From NCBI GenBank assembly GCA_035485575.1, contig DATHNW010000008.1:1-64000 (forward strand): 64,000 bases of DNA, given 5' to 3'. This DNA is from DASRHD01 sp035485575 (GTDB lineage: Bacteria > Verrucomicrobiota > Verrucomicrobiia > Opitutales > Opitutaceae). The translations under genes and the position numbers were made by a program. The first letter of the stretch is position 1; every line of letters starts with the position of its first letter. The notes below the pieces were generated by a model. The model saw nothing but the letters and a program-made list of their open reading frames with translations. It was not told the DNA's origin and searched no databases. This document shows positions 16,654 through 24,927 of the stretch, piece by piece.

Positions 16654-17742
16654 ATGCCGCAAAAATTCGTTGTCATCCTGGCCGGCGGAAAAGGCGAGCG
16701 CTTCTGGCCGCAAAGCCGCCGGCGCAGTCCCAAGCACCTGTTGCCCATCGTCGGCGACACGTCGATGCTCGCGCAGACGCTTGCACGCGTGCGCCCGCTC
16801 GTGCCGGCCCAAAATATCTTTATCATCACCGCCGCCGACCAGGCGCGCGCGGTGCGGGCGCAATGCCCGGCTCTGCCGCGCGCCAATATCGTGGCTGAGC
16901 CCGTGGGCCGCGACACTGCGCCGGCCGTGGCGCTCGCTGCCGCCCTGGTCGGGCAGCGCGATGCCCGTGGCGTTTTTGCCATCCTGCCGGCCGACCATGT
17001 GATTCATGACGCCCGCGCCTATCAGGCCGACCTGCGCGCCGCCTTTGCCGCCGCGGCGGCGGCCGATGTCATGGTTACGATTGGCATCAAACCGCACGAA
17101 CCCGCCACGGGTTTTGGCTACATCCAGCGCGGCCGGCGTTGGAAGACCATCCAGCGCCGTCCGTTTCATGCTGTCCGGCGCTTTGTGGAAAAGCCCTCGC
17201 TTGAGGTCGCGCGGCGCTATCTCGCGGGCGGCGATTATCTCTGGAATGCCGGCATGTTTGTCTGGAGCGTGCCAGTGGTGCTGGCCGCGCTCGCCCGCCA
17301 TGCGCCGGAATTGCGCGCCGGTCTGGACAAGATCACGGATGGCCTCGCCCGCCGCCGTTCACTGGCGTCGCTGCTGGGTAAAATCTATCCGACGCTGCCG
17401 AAAATTTCCGTGGATTACGCCCTGCTTGAAAAGTCCGGCAATGTCGTGGTGCTGCCTGCCTCATTTGACTGGGACGATGTCGGCTCATGGCCGGCGATTG
17501 CGCGCCACCACGCAAAGGATGCTTTCGGCAACGTGACGCGCGGCCGTGCCATTGTCGAACAGGGTCGCAACAACATTGCCGTTGCCGGCGACGGCCATCT
17601 GGTCGCGGTCATCGGCACCGATGACCTTATCGTCGTGCATACGCCCGATGCCACGCTCGTCTGCCCGCGCAACCGCGCACAGGATATCAAGCTGCTCCTC
17701 AAGCGCATCGAGGCCGAGCGCGACGGGGGCAAGTGGCTGTAG
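16654..17742 (+). CDS. manC: Mannose-1-phosphate guanylyltransferase
   Basis: It makes GDP-mannose from GTP and mannose-1-phosphate for glycan synthesis. The protein is 362 aa and carries the nucleotidyltransferase signature AGGKGERFWPQSRRRSPKHLL, FVEKPS and DYLWNAGMFVW motifs. At this length it has no C-terminal isomerase (cupin) domain, so it is the monofunctional form. The ATG at 16654 (MPQKFVVILAGG) was preferred over a GTG at 16615. It is followed closely by ruvX, truA and comF-like genes in the same direction. Confidence 0.93.
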   Translation: MPQKFVVILAGGKGERFWPQSRRRSPKHLLPIVGDTSMLAQTLARVRPLVPAQNIFIITAADQARAVRAQCPALPRANIVAEPVGRDTAPAVALAAALVGQRDARGVFAILPADHVIHDARAYQADLRAAFAAAAAADVMVTIGIKPHEPATGFGYIQRGRRWKTIQRRPFHAVRRFVEKPSLEVARRYLAGGDYLWNAGMFVWSVPVVLAALARHAPELRAGLDKITDGLARRRSLASLLGKIYPTLPKISVDYALLEKSGNVVVLPASFDWDDVGSWPAIARHHAKDAFGNVTRGRAIVEQGRNNIAVAGDGHLVAVIGTDDLIVVHTPDATLVCPRNRAQDIKLLLKRIEAERDGGKWL

Positions 17743-17749
17743 GCCAGCC

Positions 17750-18172
17750 ATGCGTTGTCTCGGCATCGATTACGGCGAGAAACGCGTCGGCCTGAGCTAT
17801 GGCGACGAGCTTGGCGTGGCCACGCCGCTGCCCGCGCTGACTGACACTGCGGCTGAAAAGCGCTGGTTTGCGCTCGCCGCGGTCGTGGCTGCGCGTCGCA
17901 TCACCGATTTCGTCCTGGGCCTGCCGCTTAATATGGATGGCTCCATCGGCCCGAAGGCGAAGGAAGTGGAAACGTTTGCCGCGCGCCTGCGCAACGAATT
18001 CAGCCTTCCGGTGCATTTTGTGGACGAGCGGCTCACCAGTTATGAAGCCGAGGCGACGATTCCGAAATCGCAACGCCGCGCCGTGCGCGCCAGCGGCCTG
18101 GTCGATTCGCGCGCCGCCACGCTGATTCTGCAGGATTTCCTCGATCAAAAAAATCCGCCGCCCGCCGCATGA
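17750..18172 (+). CDS. ruvX: Putative pre-16S rRNA nuclease / Holliday junction resolvase-like YqgF
   Basis: This 140-aa RNase H-fold protein of the YqgF/RuvX family acts in 16S rRNA 5'-end maturation. Motifs are LGIDYGEKRVGLSYGD at the N-terminus, LGLPLNMDGSIGPKAKEV in the middle and VDERLTSYEAE, which carry the family's acidic residues. ATG 17750 lies 7 bp after the manC stop. Its TGA overlaps the truA ATG (ATGA). Confidence 0.93.
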   Translation: MRCLGIDYGEKRVGLSYGDELGVATPLPALTDTAAEKRWFALAAVVAARRITDFVLGLPLNMDGSIGPKAKEVETFAARLRNEFSLPVHFVDERLTSYEAEATIPKSQRRAVRASGLVDSRAATLILQDFLDQKNPPPAA

Positions 18173-18927
18173 CCGCCACCGAAAAACCTTCGCGCTGGAA
18201 ATGCGTCGTCGCCTATGACGGCACATCGTTCCATGGCTGGCAAAGCCAGCCCGGTGGCAACTCAATCCAGGATGTACTCGAACGCCGGTTGAAGAAGTTT
18301 TTCGGCCGCGACGTGCGCATTCACGGCAGCGGGCGCACCGACGCAGGCGTGCACGCGCTCGGGCAGGTGTTCCATTTTGACGCCGAGTGGCCGCATGGTC
18401 CGGAAAAGCTGCTGGCGGCCTTCGGCAACGCGCTGCCGAACGCCATCCAGGTGCGCAGCGCGCAGCGTGTCTCCCCAAAGTTTCACGCACGCTTCTCGGC
18501 AGCGGGAAAGCGCTATTTCTATAATGTGCGTCACGGCGGAAGGGCGGATCCGTTCACCGCCCCGTTTTGCTGGTCGATGCCCTGGCGGCTCGATCTGCCG
18601 GCGATGCGCAAGGCGGCGGCCCGGCTCGTGGGCAAGCATGACTTCCGTGCGTTCAGCGCCTTCAACGGCGGGGAGCAGGACAATACCGTGCGCCATTTGC
18701 GGCGGCTCGAACTGACCGGCCGCGGCACCCGGCTGCGGGTGACCTTCGAAGCCGATGGGTTTCTCTACAAAATGGTGCGCAGCCTTATGGGCGCGCTCGT
18801 CGCCGTCGGGCTCGGCAAGATGACGCCGGAGGAAATCGCCGCCATCCTCCAGGCGGGCGAGCGCACGCATCGGGTGGCGACCGCCCCGGCTCAGGGGCTT
18901 TTTCTGGCGAAGGTTTTCTACAAATGA
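18169..18927 (+). CDS. truA: tRNA pseudouridine(38-40) synthase TruA
   Basis: TruA modifies uridines 38-40 in the tRNA anticodon stem. The protein is 252 aa. The catalytic Asp is in the invariant GRTDAGVHALGQVFHF, and FHARFSA plus FLYKMVRSLMGALVAVG are family signatures. It starts on an ATGA overlap with ruvX and ends on another ATGA overlap with the comF-like gene. Confidence 0.96.
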   Translation: MTATEKPSRWKCVVAYDGTSFHGWQSQPGGNSIQDVLERRLKKFFGRDVRIHGSGRTDAGVHALGQVFHFDAEWPHGPEKLLAAFGNALPNAIQVRSAQRVSPKFHARFSAAGKRYFYNVRHGGRADPFTAPFCWSMPWRLDLPAMRKAAARLVGKHDFRAFSAFNGGEQDNTVRHLRRLELTGRGTRLRVTFEADGFLYKMVRSLMGALVAVGLGKMTPEEIAAILQAGERTHRVATAPAQGLFLAKVFYK

Positions 18928-19658
18928 AGACGGCACTGGCCGGGTTTGCGCGCGGTGTGGCCGCGGTGGTTTTTCCACCGGTGTGCGTGCAATGCCGCGG
19001 ATTGGTGGAGGATAGCGGCTACCGTCATCTCTGCGTGCGCTGCGCGGAACAGCTGGCCATCGTCAAGCCGCCGGGCTGCACGACCTGTGGACATCCGTTT
19101 TACGGTGAGGTGCACGGCGAGCGACTATGCCCGCATTGCGAAGGTCTGGCCCCGGCGTTTCGGGAGGGGCGCACGGCGGTGCTGGTCAAGGGACAGGCGC
19201 GTGCAATCGTGCATGAGTTGAAATATCACCGGGCGCTGCATGTGCTCGACGACATCGAGGTGATCCTGCGCGCCGCGCCGGGACTGGCCGAATTCGTGCG
19301 CGGCGCGGTGCTCGTCCCGGTGCCGCTGCATCCGCGCAAGGAGCGCGAGCGCGGCTACAACCAGAGCGTGCTCATCGCGGAGCGGCTGGCGCGGGTCGGG
19401 GGCGGGGAGACTTGCGTGCAGCTGCTGCTGCGTCGGATAGTGGACACGGTTTCGCAGACGGCCTTTGATCGCCGCACGCGCCGCCGGAACCTGAAAAATG
19501 CCTTTGCCTTGGCCCGGCGTGCCGTCATAAATCCGGAGCTCCATTACATCCTTGTTGATGACGTTTTTACCACGGGTTCGACCCTCAACAGCTGCGCCCT
19601 CGTGCTTCGCCGCGCGGGTTGCCTGAACCTCGACGTCGTCACCTTCGGTCACGGTTAA
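18924..19658 (+). CDS. ComF-family phosphoribosyltransferase-like protein
   Basis: The protein is 244 aa. The N-terminal double zinc finger has Cys pairs (CVQC, CVRC, CTTC, CPHC) between residues ~18 and 75. The C-terminal half is a type I PRTase fold, with RKERERGYNQSVLIAERLA and the PRPP loop ILVDDVFTTGSTLN. In naturally competent bacteria ComFC helps import of single-stranded DNA; here no competence genes are adjacent, so the role is inferred from family. It is coupled to truA by ATGA. Confidence 0.92.
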   Translation: MKTALAGFARGVAAVVFPPVCVQCRGLVEDSGYRHLCVRCAEQLAIVKPPGCTTCGHPFYGEVHGERLCPHCEGLAPAFREGRTAVLVKGQARAIVHELKYHRALHVLDDIEVILRAAPGLAEFVRGAVLVPVPLHPRKERERGYNQSVLIAERLARVGGGETCVQLLLRRIVDTVSQTAFDRRTRRRNLKNAFALARRAVINPELHYILVDDVFTTGSTLNSCALVLRRAGCLNLDVVTFGHG

Positions 19659-19673
19659 ACTCTCACCGCTGCC

Positions 19674-20540
19674 ATGTCGCTTTTCAGCAAGCCGAAATAT
19701 TCCACCATTGTTCCCAAAAAGAAGGACATCCCGCAGGGCCTGTGGGTCAAATGTCCGCTTTCCGGCGAGATTGTCTTCAAGAAGGAGCTCGAGGACAACC
19801 TCATGGTCGTCCCGAAGAGCGGCTACCATTTCAAAATTGGGGCGCGCGAGCGTATCGCCGCGCTGATTGATCCGGATACGTTTGCCGAGGCCGACGCGGG
19901 CGTACGCTCGGCCGACCCGCTGGGCTTCGTGGATTCGCATCCCTATCCGACCCGCCTGAAAAAATATGAGAAGGAAAGCGGCCTGCCCGAAGCGGTCGTG
20001 AGCGGCGGGGGCCGGATTCACGGCATCGAGGTCATGCTGGCGGTGATGGATTTCCGTTTCTGCGGCGGCGCGATGGGCTCGGCCACGGGCGAGAAAATCA
20101 CGCGCTGCATCGAGGCCGCGCTCGCGAAGAAAACCCCCTGCATCATCATCAGCGCCTCGGGCGGAGCCCGCATGCAGGAAGGCATTTTTTCGCTCATGCA
20201 GATGGCGAAGACCAGCGCTGCGCTCGGACGTCTGGCGGAGGCGCGGCTGCCCTTCATCTCCGTGCTGACCGATCCGACGCTGGGCGGTGTGACCGCGAGC
20301 TTTGCGACACTGGGCGACGTCATCCTTGCCGAGCCCGGCGCGCTCATCGGCTTTGCCGGCGCGCGCGTCATCAAGGAGACCACGAAGCAGACGCTGCCCG
20401 CGGGTTTCCAGAGCGCGGAATTCCTGCTCAAGCACGGCCTGATCGACCAGATCGTCTCGCGCCTCGAAATGCGCGACCGCCTGCGGGACATTCTGCTCGC
20501 CCTGCACGTCAGGAAAATTCCCGCCGAGACCAAACCCTGA
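19674..20540 (+). CDS. accD: Acetyl-CoA carboxylase carboxyltransferase subunit beta, degenerate zinc ribbon
   Basis: AccD, with AccA, transfers carboxyl from biotin to acetyl-CoA in fatty acid synthesis. The 288-aa length and the core (SGGARMQEGIFSLMQMAKTS, PTLGGVTASFATLGD, GFAGARVIKETT) are canonical. The N-terminal zinc ribbon is not. Relative to E. coli C27/C30/C46/C49, this protein has Cys27 but Ser30, Val46 and Ser49 (KCPLSGE ... VVPKSGYH). It probably does not bind zinc there. No accA is in the window. Confidence 0.95.
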   Translation: MSLFSKPKYSTIVPKKKDIPQGLWVKCPLSGEIVFKKELEDNLMVVPKSGYHFKIGARERIAALIDPDTFAEADAGVRSADPLGFVDSHPYPTRLKKYEKESGLPEAVVSGGGRIHGIEVMLAVMDFRFCGGAMGSATGEKITRCIEAALAKKTPCIIISASGGARMQEGIFSLMQMAKTSAALGRLAEARLPFISVLTDPTLGGVTASFATLGDVILAEPGALIGFAGARVIKETTKQTLPAGFQSAEFLLKHGLIDQIVSRLEMRDRLRDILLALHVRKIPAETKP

Positions 20541-20553
20541 AGCGCCTCCGCGC

Positions 20554-21861
20554 ATGCCCACGACCGAACTGGCGGATTATGCCGCCGTGCAGGATTATCT
20601 TTTAAGCCTGAAGGCCAGCGGGCCGAAGTTCGGGCTCGACCGCATGCGGGGGTTTGTCGAAGCGCTGGGACATCCCGAGCGCGCCGTGCCGTTGATCCAT
20701 GTCGCGGGGACAAACGGCAAAGGCTCGGTCGCCGCCATGCTCGATGCGATTTTCCAAGCCGCGGGCTGGCGCACCGGCCTCTACACTTCGCCGCATCTTG
20801 TGCGGCTGGGCGAACGCGTGCAGGTGAGCCGCCAGATCCTCAGCGAGACGGAGATCACCGCCTACACGCGCGAACTGCGTCCGGTGGCCGAGCGCTTGGG
20901 GCGCTTTGATCCGACAGACCAGCCGAGTTTTTTCGAATTCATGACCGCGATGGCATTTTTGCAGTTTGCCCGGCGGCACTGTGATATTGGCTTCATCGAG
21001 GTCGGCCTGGGCGGAAGACTTGACGCGACCAACGTCGTGCAGCCCGAGGTCGCGGTCATCACCTCCATCGGCCTGGATCACTGCGAAATTCTCGGCGACA
21101 CGCTTGAGCAAATCGCCGCGGAAAAAGCCGGTATCATCAAGCCCGGCCGGCCGGTCGTGCTTGGCCGCATGCCCGTGGCCGCGGAAAACGTCATCCGGCG
21201 CATTGCCGGCGAGCGCACCGCCGGTGTGGTGTCGGTGGCGGAGATTTTTGGCGACAACCTCGATCGTTGCCCGGACACGAACCTCGAAGGCGATTATCAA
21301 CGCTGGAATGCGGCCACGGCCCTGTTGGTGGCGCGGACGCTGCCGGTCGCCTGGCGGCTGACGGAGGATGTCGTCGCGCAAGGACTGCGGCAGGTCAACT
21401 GGCCCGGCCGCTGGCAGCGCGTGCGCCTGGCCGATGGCCGGCTGCTCGTGCTGGATGCCTCGCACAATGCCGAAGGCACGCAGGCGCTTGATGCCAATTT
21501 GACCAGGCTCGCGGCCGAGACCGGCCGCCGGCCGGTCGTCATCGCCGGCGCGCTCGGCGTTACCAGGGCGGAACCGCTGATCGGGACGATCTGTCGCTAC
21601 GCGCGCGAAATTCATTTCGTGGTGCCAAACCAGTCGCGCGCCTGTTCATTTGCCGAGCTCGAGACATTTGTGCCGGCGACTTTTGCCGGCCGCACCCACC
21701 GGGCCACTGTGGCGGGGCTGTTTCCGGCGGCCGACCGCTGTGCTGTGGGTCAGGCGGATGACGTGATCGTCGTGACCGGCTCGATTTACCTGCTGGGGGA
21801 GGTGCTGGCCTGCCTCGAACCGCAGCGCGGTGCCGGCGAGGGCCGGCTGCAGGATTTTTAG
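20554..21861 (+). CDS. folC: Folylpolyglutamate synthase / dihydrofolate synthase
   Basis: This Mur-ligase-family enzyme adds glutamate to dihydropteroate and folates. It is 435 aa. The P-loop is HVAGTNGKGSVAAML, followed by LYTSPHLVRLGERVQV, FFEFMTAMAF, EVGLGGRLDATNVV, ITSIGLDHCEILGDTLEQIA and EKAGIIKPG, all diagnostic. The C-terminal domain carries DASHNAEG. It starts 13 bp after accD, a pairing (accD-folC) seen in many bacteria. Confidence 0.95.
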   Translation: MPTTELADYAAVQDYLLSLKASGPKFGLDRMRGFVEALGHPERAVPLIHVAGTNGKGSVAAMLDAIFQAAGWRTGLYTSPHLVRLGERVQVSRQILSETEITAYTRELRPVAERLGRFDPTDQPSFFEFMTAMAFLQFARRHCDIGFIEVGLGGRLDATNVVQPEVAVITSIGLDHCEILGDTLEQIAAEKAGIIKPGRPVVLGRMPVAAENVIRRIAGERTAGVVSVAEIFGDNLDRCPDTNLEGDYQRWNAATALLVARTLPVAWRLTEDVVAQGLRQVNWPGRWQRVRLADGRLLVLDASHNAEGTQALDANLTRLAAETGRRPVVIAGALGVTRAEPLIGTICRYAREIHFVVPNQSRACSFAELETFVPATFAGRTHRATVAGLFPAADRCAVGQADDVIVVTGSIYLLGEVLACLEPQRGAGEGRLQDF

Positions 21862-21865
21862 CTGC

Positions 21866-22597
21866 TTACGGAGCCGATTCCAGAAGCTTGCCCAGGTAAT
21901 TCATCGGGCGATCTGGACCGACATACTGGCCGTTCACATAGCTATCGGCGACAACTTGGCCTCTTGCATCAAGCACCACGAGGCACGGAATTCCCGGGCC
22001 GGCGTAGTTCCTGATGTCCTGCAGGTTTTTGATCTCTGCAAATCGCAGGGCCGGCCAGGGCATGGAAAGCTCGCGCATGTAGCCGAGCATTTCGCGCTCG
22101 TTGCGGTCATCGCTGACGAAAACAATTTCGAAGTTGTCGTGGCGCGGCTTCATCTGCCGATAGAAATCGACCAGTCTTGGTGTGAAGCGGTGGCAAGGCC
22201 CGCACCAACCGGCCGAGAAATAAAGAGCGATGTAATCAGGCGTGCCCGTCGGCACATAATCGGCAAAACCGGTTTCTGCCGGCATGACGAGCTTGTCCCA
22301 TAACAGATTGACAATGGGCGAATAAGGCTTCTTGGCGGGTGCAACAGTTGCAACAACCGATGAGTTGTTGCGTTCGCACTCTTTGATGAAAGCCCGATCT
22401 TCTGCAGAGAGCGAGGCCAGGGCGCATTTCACCTGGCTGCCGTCCGGCTTGTGCAAAAAGACGATGTCTCCCATCGAGCCGCCAAATTCGGCTTCAAGCT
22501 TTGTTTTTCCGTCGATGGTCCACTCATGCGCCCGCGTGAGACAGGCATTCCAAAGCAACACGGTGCAAATGATAAGCTTTTGGGAGGCTTTTTTCAT
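21866..22597 (-). CDS. Secreted SHD1-domain thioredoxin-like (nucleoredoxin-type) protein
   Basis: The protein is 243 aa. Residues ~1-23 are a signal peptide. Residues ~24-75 match an SHD1 (SLA1 homology 1) domain: EWTIDGKTKLEAEFGG, LHKPDGSQVKCALASLS. The C-terminal ~130 residues are a tryparedoxin/nucleoredoxin-like thioredoxin fold with active site WCGPC and the cis-Pro in GPGIPCLVVLD. It is likely a periplasmic disulfide oxidoreductase. SHD1 is best known from eukaryotic actin-patch proteins but recurs in Planctomycetes and Verrucomicrobia. It converges on folC with a 4-bp gap. Confidence 0.85.
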   Translation of the reverse strand: MKKASQKLIICTVLLWNACLTRAHEWTIDGKTKLEAEFGGSMGDIVFLHKPDGSQVKCALASLSAEDRAFIKECERNNSSVVATVAPAKKPYSPIVNLLWDKLVMPAETGFADYVPTGTPDYIALYFSAGWCGPCHRFTPRLVDFYRQMKPRHDNFEIVFVSDDRNEREMLGYMRELSMPWPALRFAEIKNLQDIRNYAGPGIPCLVVLDARGQVVADSYVNGQYVGPDRPMNYLGKLLESAP

Positions 22598-22623
22598 GCC
22601 TCCAGGCTAATTTAGGGAGGACT

Positions 22624-24168
22624 TTACGCCAGCTTAACCAGATCCATGGAGACAGGAATATCCTTGATGATTTGCGACGGCTGCGGGCCGACGCCGAGGT
22701 AGCGCAAATTTGGCAGTGCAGCCGCGGCTGGCCACGGTTCGCCGGCATAGGCGACCGCGAGCAGGCTTTTCATCATGGCGGCGACATAACGCTGGGCGGC
22801 GCGCGGCAGGTCGGCAAAGCGTCGCACCTGCGAGACGTCCTCAGCCCAGCCGGGAAATTTTTCATAGACCGGCCGCAGGACCTTGCGCACGGCCTCGTTG
22901 CGCGGCACGTGGGTGTGACGGCGGCCGGAGGCGTCCTCGTAGGCGGTGCAGATTTGCAGCTCGCCGCGCCATTCGCCGCCATGCGTGAGCGCATCGAGCT
23001 TGTTGATCATCAGGTCCTGGAAGCCGCCGTAGCGAAGCGCATCGCCTTTCTCGACGGCATCGTACCAGCCGACCATGCGCTGGCGGCCGGTGCTGGTGCC
23101 GAACTCGAGCTGTTTCAACTTGGCGCAGAGCGGGTGGGCGTCGTCCATCTGCGTGAGGAAGGTGTGCGTGCCGACCTTGGTGTCGTAGGCCTTGGCCACG
23201 CCGAAGGTGTGCACGGGCTGCACGGGCAGGCCGGCGCTCTCGAAAAGCTCGGGCGTGTAGGTGTGCGAGGCCGTGACGTTGGGGGAGAAGCCGTGGCGCT
23301 TGTCGAGCCAGTAGGCCTGGCCGAACTCGCCGATGACGGTGCGGCCGGCGGCAAGCTCCGTGCGGACGATCTCACGCACTTCACCGATATTTTTCGCGAG
23401 GGCGACGCCCGCCTGCCAGTAGACCTCGGTGAGACGGTCAAGGTTGAGGGTGAAAGGCGCGGGGCCACGGAATTGCGCGAAGTCGAACTCGGCCGGGGCG
23501 AACACCCCGAGCTCAATGGCCTCGGCGTTGGCCCGCTGCTCGGCGGCGGTGAGCTTGTCGAAAAACTGATGCCAGGCGGCTTCGCTGACGCGGCAGACGT
23601 GCTGAATGGTGCGCAGGGCGCGATCGGCGCGCTGGGCCAGCTTGCGGGCGAAGTAATTCGGCCCGCCAAGAAAATCGGAGAAACAAACCTGCCACTGGCC
23701 GACTTCGTCGAGATAGGCGGGCGTGATGCCGCGGCCGGTCGAGCCGCGCGCCTCTTCGCAGAGGATGTTGACGCGGTAGTCCTCCCATGCGAGATCGAGC
23801 AGCCGGTGCGTGAGGTCGGACACAAGCGTGCGCTCATCGATGCGCAGGCGCGAAACGACGGCGTGGCCCTTCTTTTCGAGCGGCCGCGTTTCCCACCAGA
23901 TCTTGCGCGGGTCGGCGACGACGCCGGCGCCGAGGCAGAGATAGGGCACGCCGGCTTCAACGACACCGGCGGGGAGGAGGTTGAGCTTGAGTCCGCCGGC
24001 GGTGTGGCCGGAGTTGGCTCCGCCGTTGACCTTGAGCACGACGGAGACCGGCGCACGGGTGGCGCGAAGCTCATCCACGATTTCGGGGATGAGACGGCCT
24101 TTGCCTTCGTCACCGAGTGAGATGCCGACATCGGCGATGAGCCGGCTGGAAAAGGGGATCAGGGACAT
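22624..24168 (-). CDS. purA: Adenylosuccinate synthetase, divergent long form
   Basis: PurA joins IMP and aspartate using GTP in AMP synthesis. At 514 aa it is ~80 residues longer than typical PurA (about 430). Conserved pieces are the GTP loop SLGDEGKG with catalytic Asp20, the His in GANSGHTAG (H55), the IMP loop GSTGRGITPAYLDE, EFGQAYWLD, and GTSTGRQRMVGWYDAV plus INKLDAL. The overall sequence is quite unlike E. coli PurA: the N-terminus reads DVGISLGDEGKG instead of VVLGAQWGDEGKG. It is the only purA candidate in the window. Confidence 0.85.
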   Translation of the reverse strand: MSLIPFSSRLIADVGISLGDEGKGRLIPEIVDELRATRAPVSVVLKVNGGANSGHTAGGLKLNLLPAGVVEAGVPYLCLGAGVVADPRKIWWETRPLEKKGHAVVSRLRIDERTLVSDLTHRLLDLAWEDYRVNILCEEARGSTGRGITPAYLDEVGQWQVCFSDFLGGPNYFARKLAQRADRALRTIQHVCRVSEAAWHQFFDKLTAAEQRANAEAIELGVFAPAEFDFAQFRGPAPFTLNLDRLTEVYWQAGVALAKNIGEVREIVRTELAAGRTVIGEFGQAYWLDKRHGFSPNVTASHTYTPELFESAGLPVQPVHTFGVAKAYDTKVGTHTFLTQMDDAHPLCAKLKQLEFGTSTGRQRMVGWYDAVEKGDALRYGGFQDLMINKLDALTHGGEWRGELQICTAYEDASGRRHTHVPRNEAVRKVLRPVYEKFPGWAEDVSQVRRFADLPRAAQRYVAAMMKSLLAVAYAGEPWPAAAALPNLRYLGVGPQPSQIIKDIPVSMDLVKLA

Positions 24169-24267
24169 GGTTCCTTGGCGGCAACCGGAGCGAAGCCCCT
24201 GTTGCCGACAAGGGAAAACGCGACCACGGGGCGGAGTGCAAACAAAAATATTGGCAGAGGCGAAGGA

Positions 24268-24900
24268 TCAGACGTTTTCATCCTTGCGCACCGGCGGCGA
24301 AAAAGCGCTGCGCAGGCGTCCGGCCAGCCACAAAAGCACGCCGAAGGCGGCGCCTCCGACATGGGCCATCGTCGCGACCCGGATGGACGGATCGCTGAAC
24401 CGGATCATGCCGCCGCCGCTGCCACGGCCATTGTGCGCTTCAAATATGATCTCCAGCACGTAGATCGCCAAAACGGCCGGCCAGAACCAATCGATCCAGT
24501 TCCACTGCCATCCCTGCAGAGCCAGAAAAACCAGCAGGCCAAAATTGATCGCGGAGAGACCGCCGTAACGAATCATGTCCCGGTCGCCCCAATACATGGC
24601 GAGGGCGATCGCGAGCGGCATGCCCAGCAGGCTGGCATAGCTGGCAAGGGGATGGTCGCGTTCCAAAAGTCCCCCGAGAATGACAAACAGTCCGGCATCG
24701 GCGATGAAGTGCGGCCATCCAAAATGAACCAGGTGGCCTGTCCAGACGCGCCACCACTCGCCATTGGCAATCGCCCCGCGGTCGTAAACCAGAAGCTCCT
24801 GCCAAGTGCCATGGCAGGCATAATTTATCTCAATCGCCAGTGTGGCAGCGGCGATAACCAGAAACACCCAGGGAATTTTATTGAAGGGGAGAAGGCGCAT
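24268..24900 (-). CDS. Rhombosortase-like rhomboid intramembrane serine protease
   Basis: This 210-aa polytopic protein has ~6 membrane segments. Rhomboid catalytic elements are GLS (Ser116) in RYGGLSAINFG and His180 in MAHVGGAAFG. The L1 region has the histidine-rich TGHLVHFGWPHFIADAG (H59, H64), as in rhombosortases. It lies 27 bp downstream of, and in the same direction as, a peptidase gene with a GlyGly-CTERM-like tail, which is the known kind of rhombosortase substrate. It is predicted to cleave that tail in the inner membrane so the peptidase can be released or surface-sorted. Family subgroup assignment is inference. Confidence 0.8.
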   Translation of the reverse strand: MRLLPFNKIPWVFLVIAAATLAIEINYACHGTWQELLVYDRGAIANGEWWRVWTGHLVHFGWPHFIADAGLFVILGGLLERDHPLASYASLLGMPLAIALAMYWGDRDMIRYGGLSAINFGLLVFLALQGWQWNWIDWFWPAVLAIYVLEIIFEAHNGRGSGGGMIRFSDPSIRVATMAHVGGAAFGVLLWLAGRLRSAFSPPVRKDENV

Positions 24901-24927
24901 GATGGGCCGGGTCAGGAAAGCGGATTT

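Noticed and set aside
22624..24168. Phage-type PurZ (2-aminoadenylosuccinate synthetase)
   Set aside because: The catalytic Asp in GDEGKG is retained, the protein is longer rather than shorter than PurA, and no phage genes are near.
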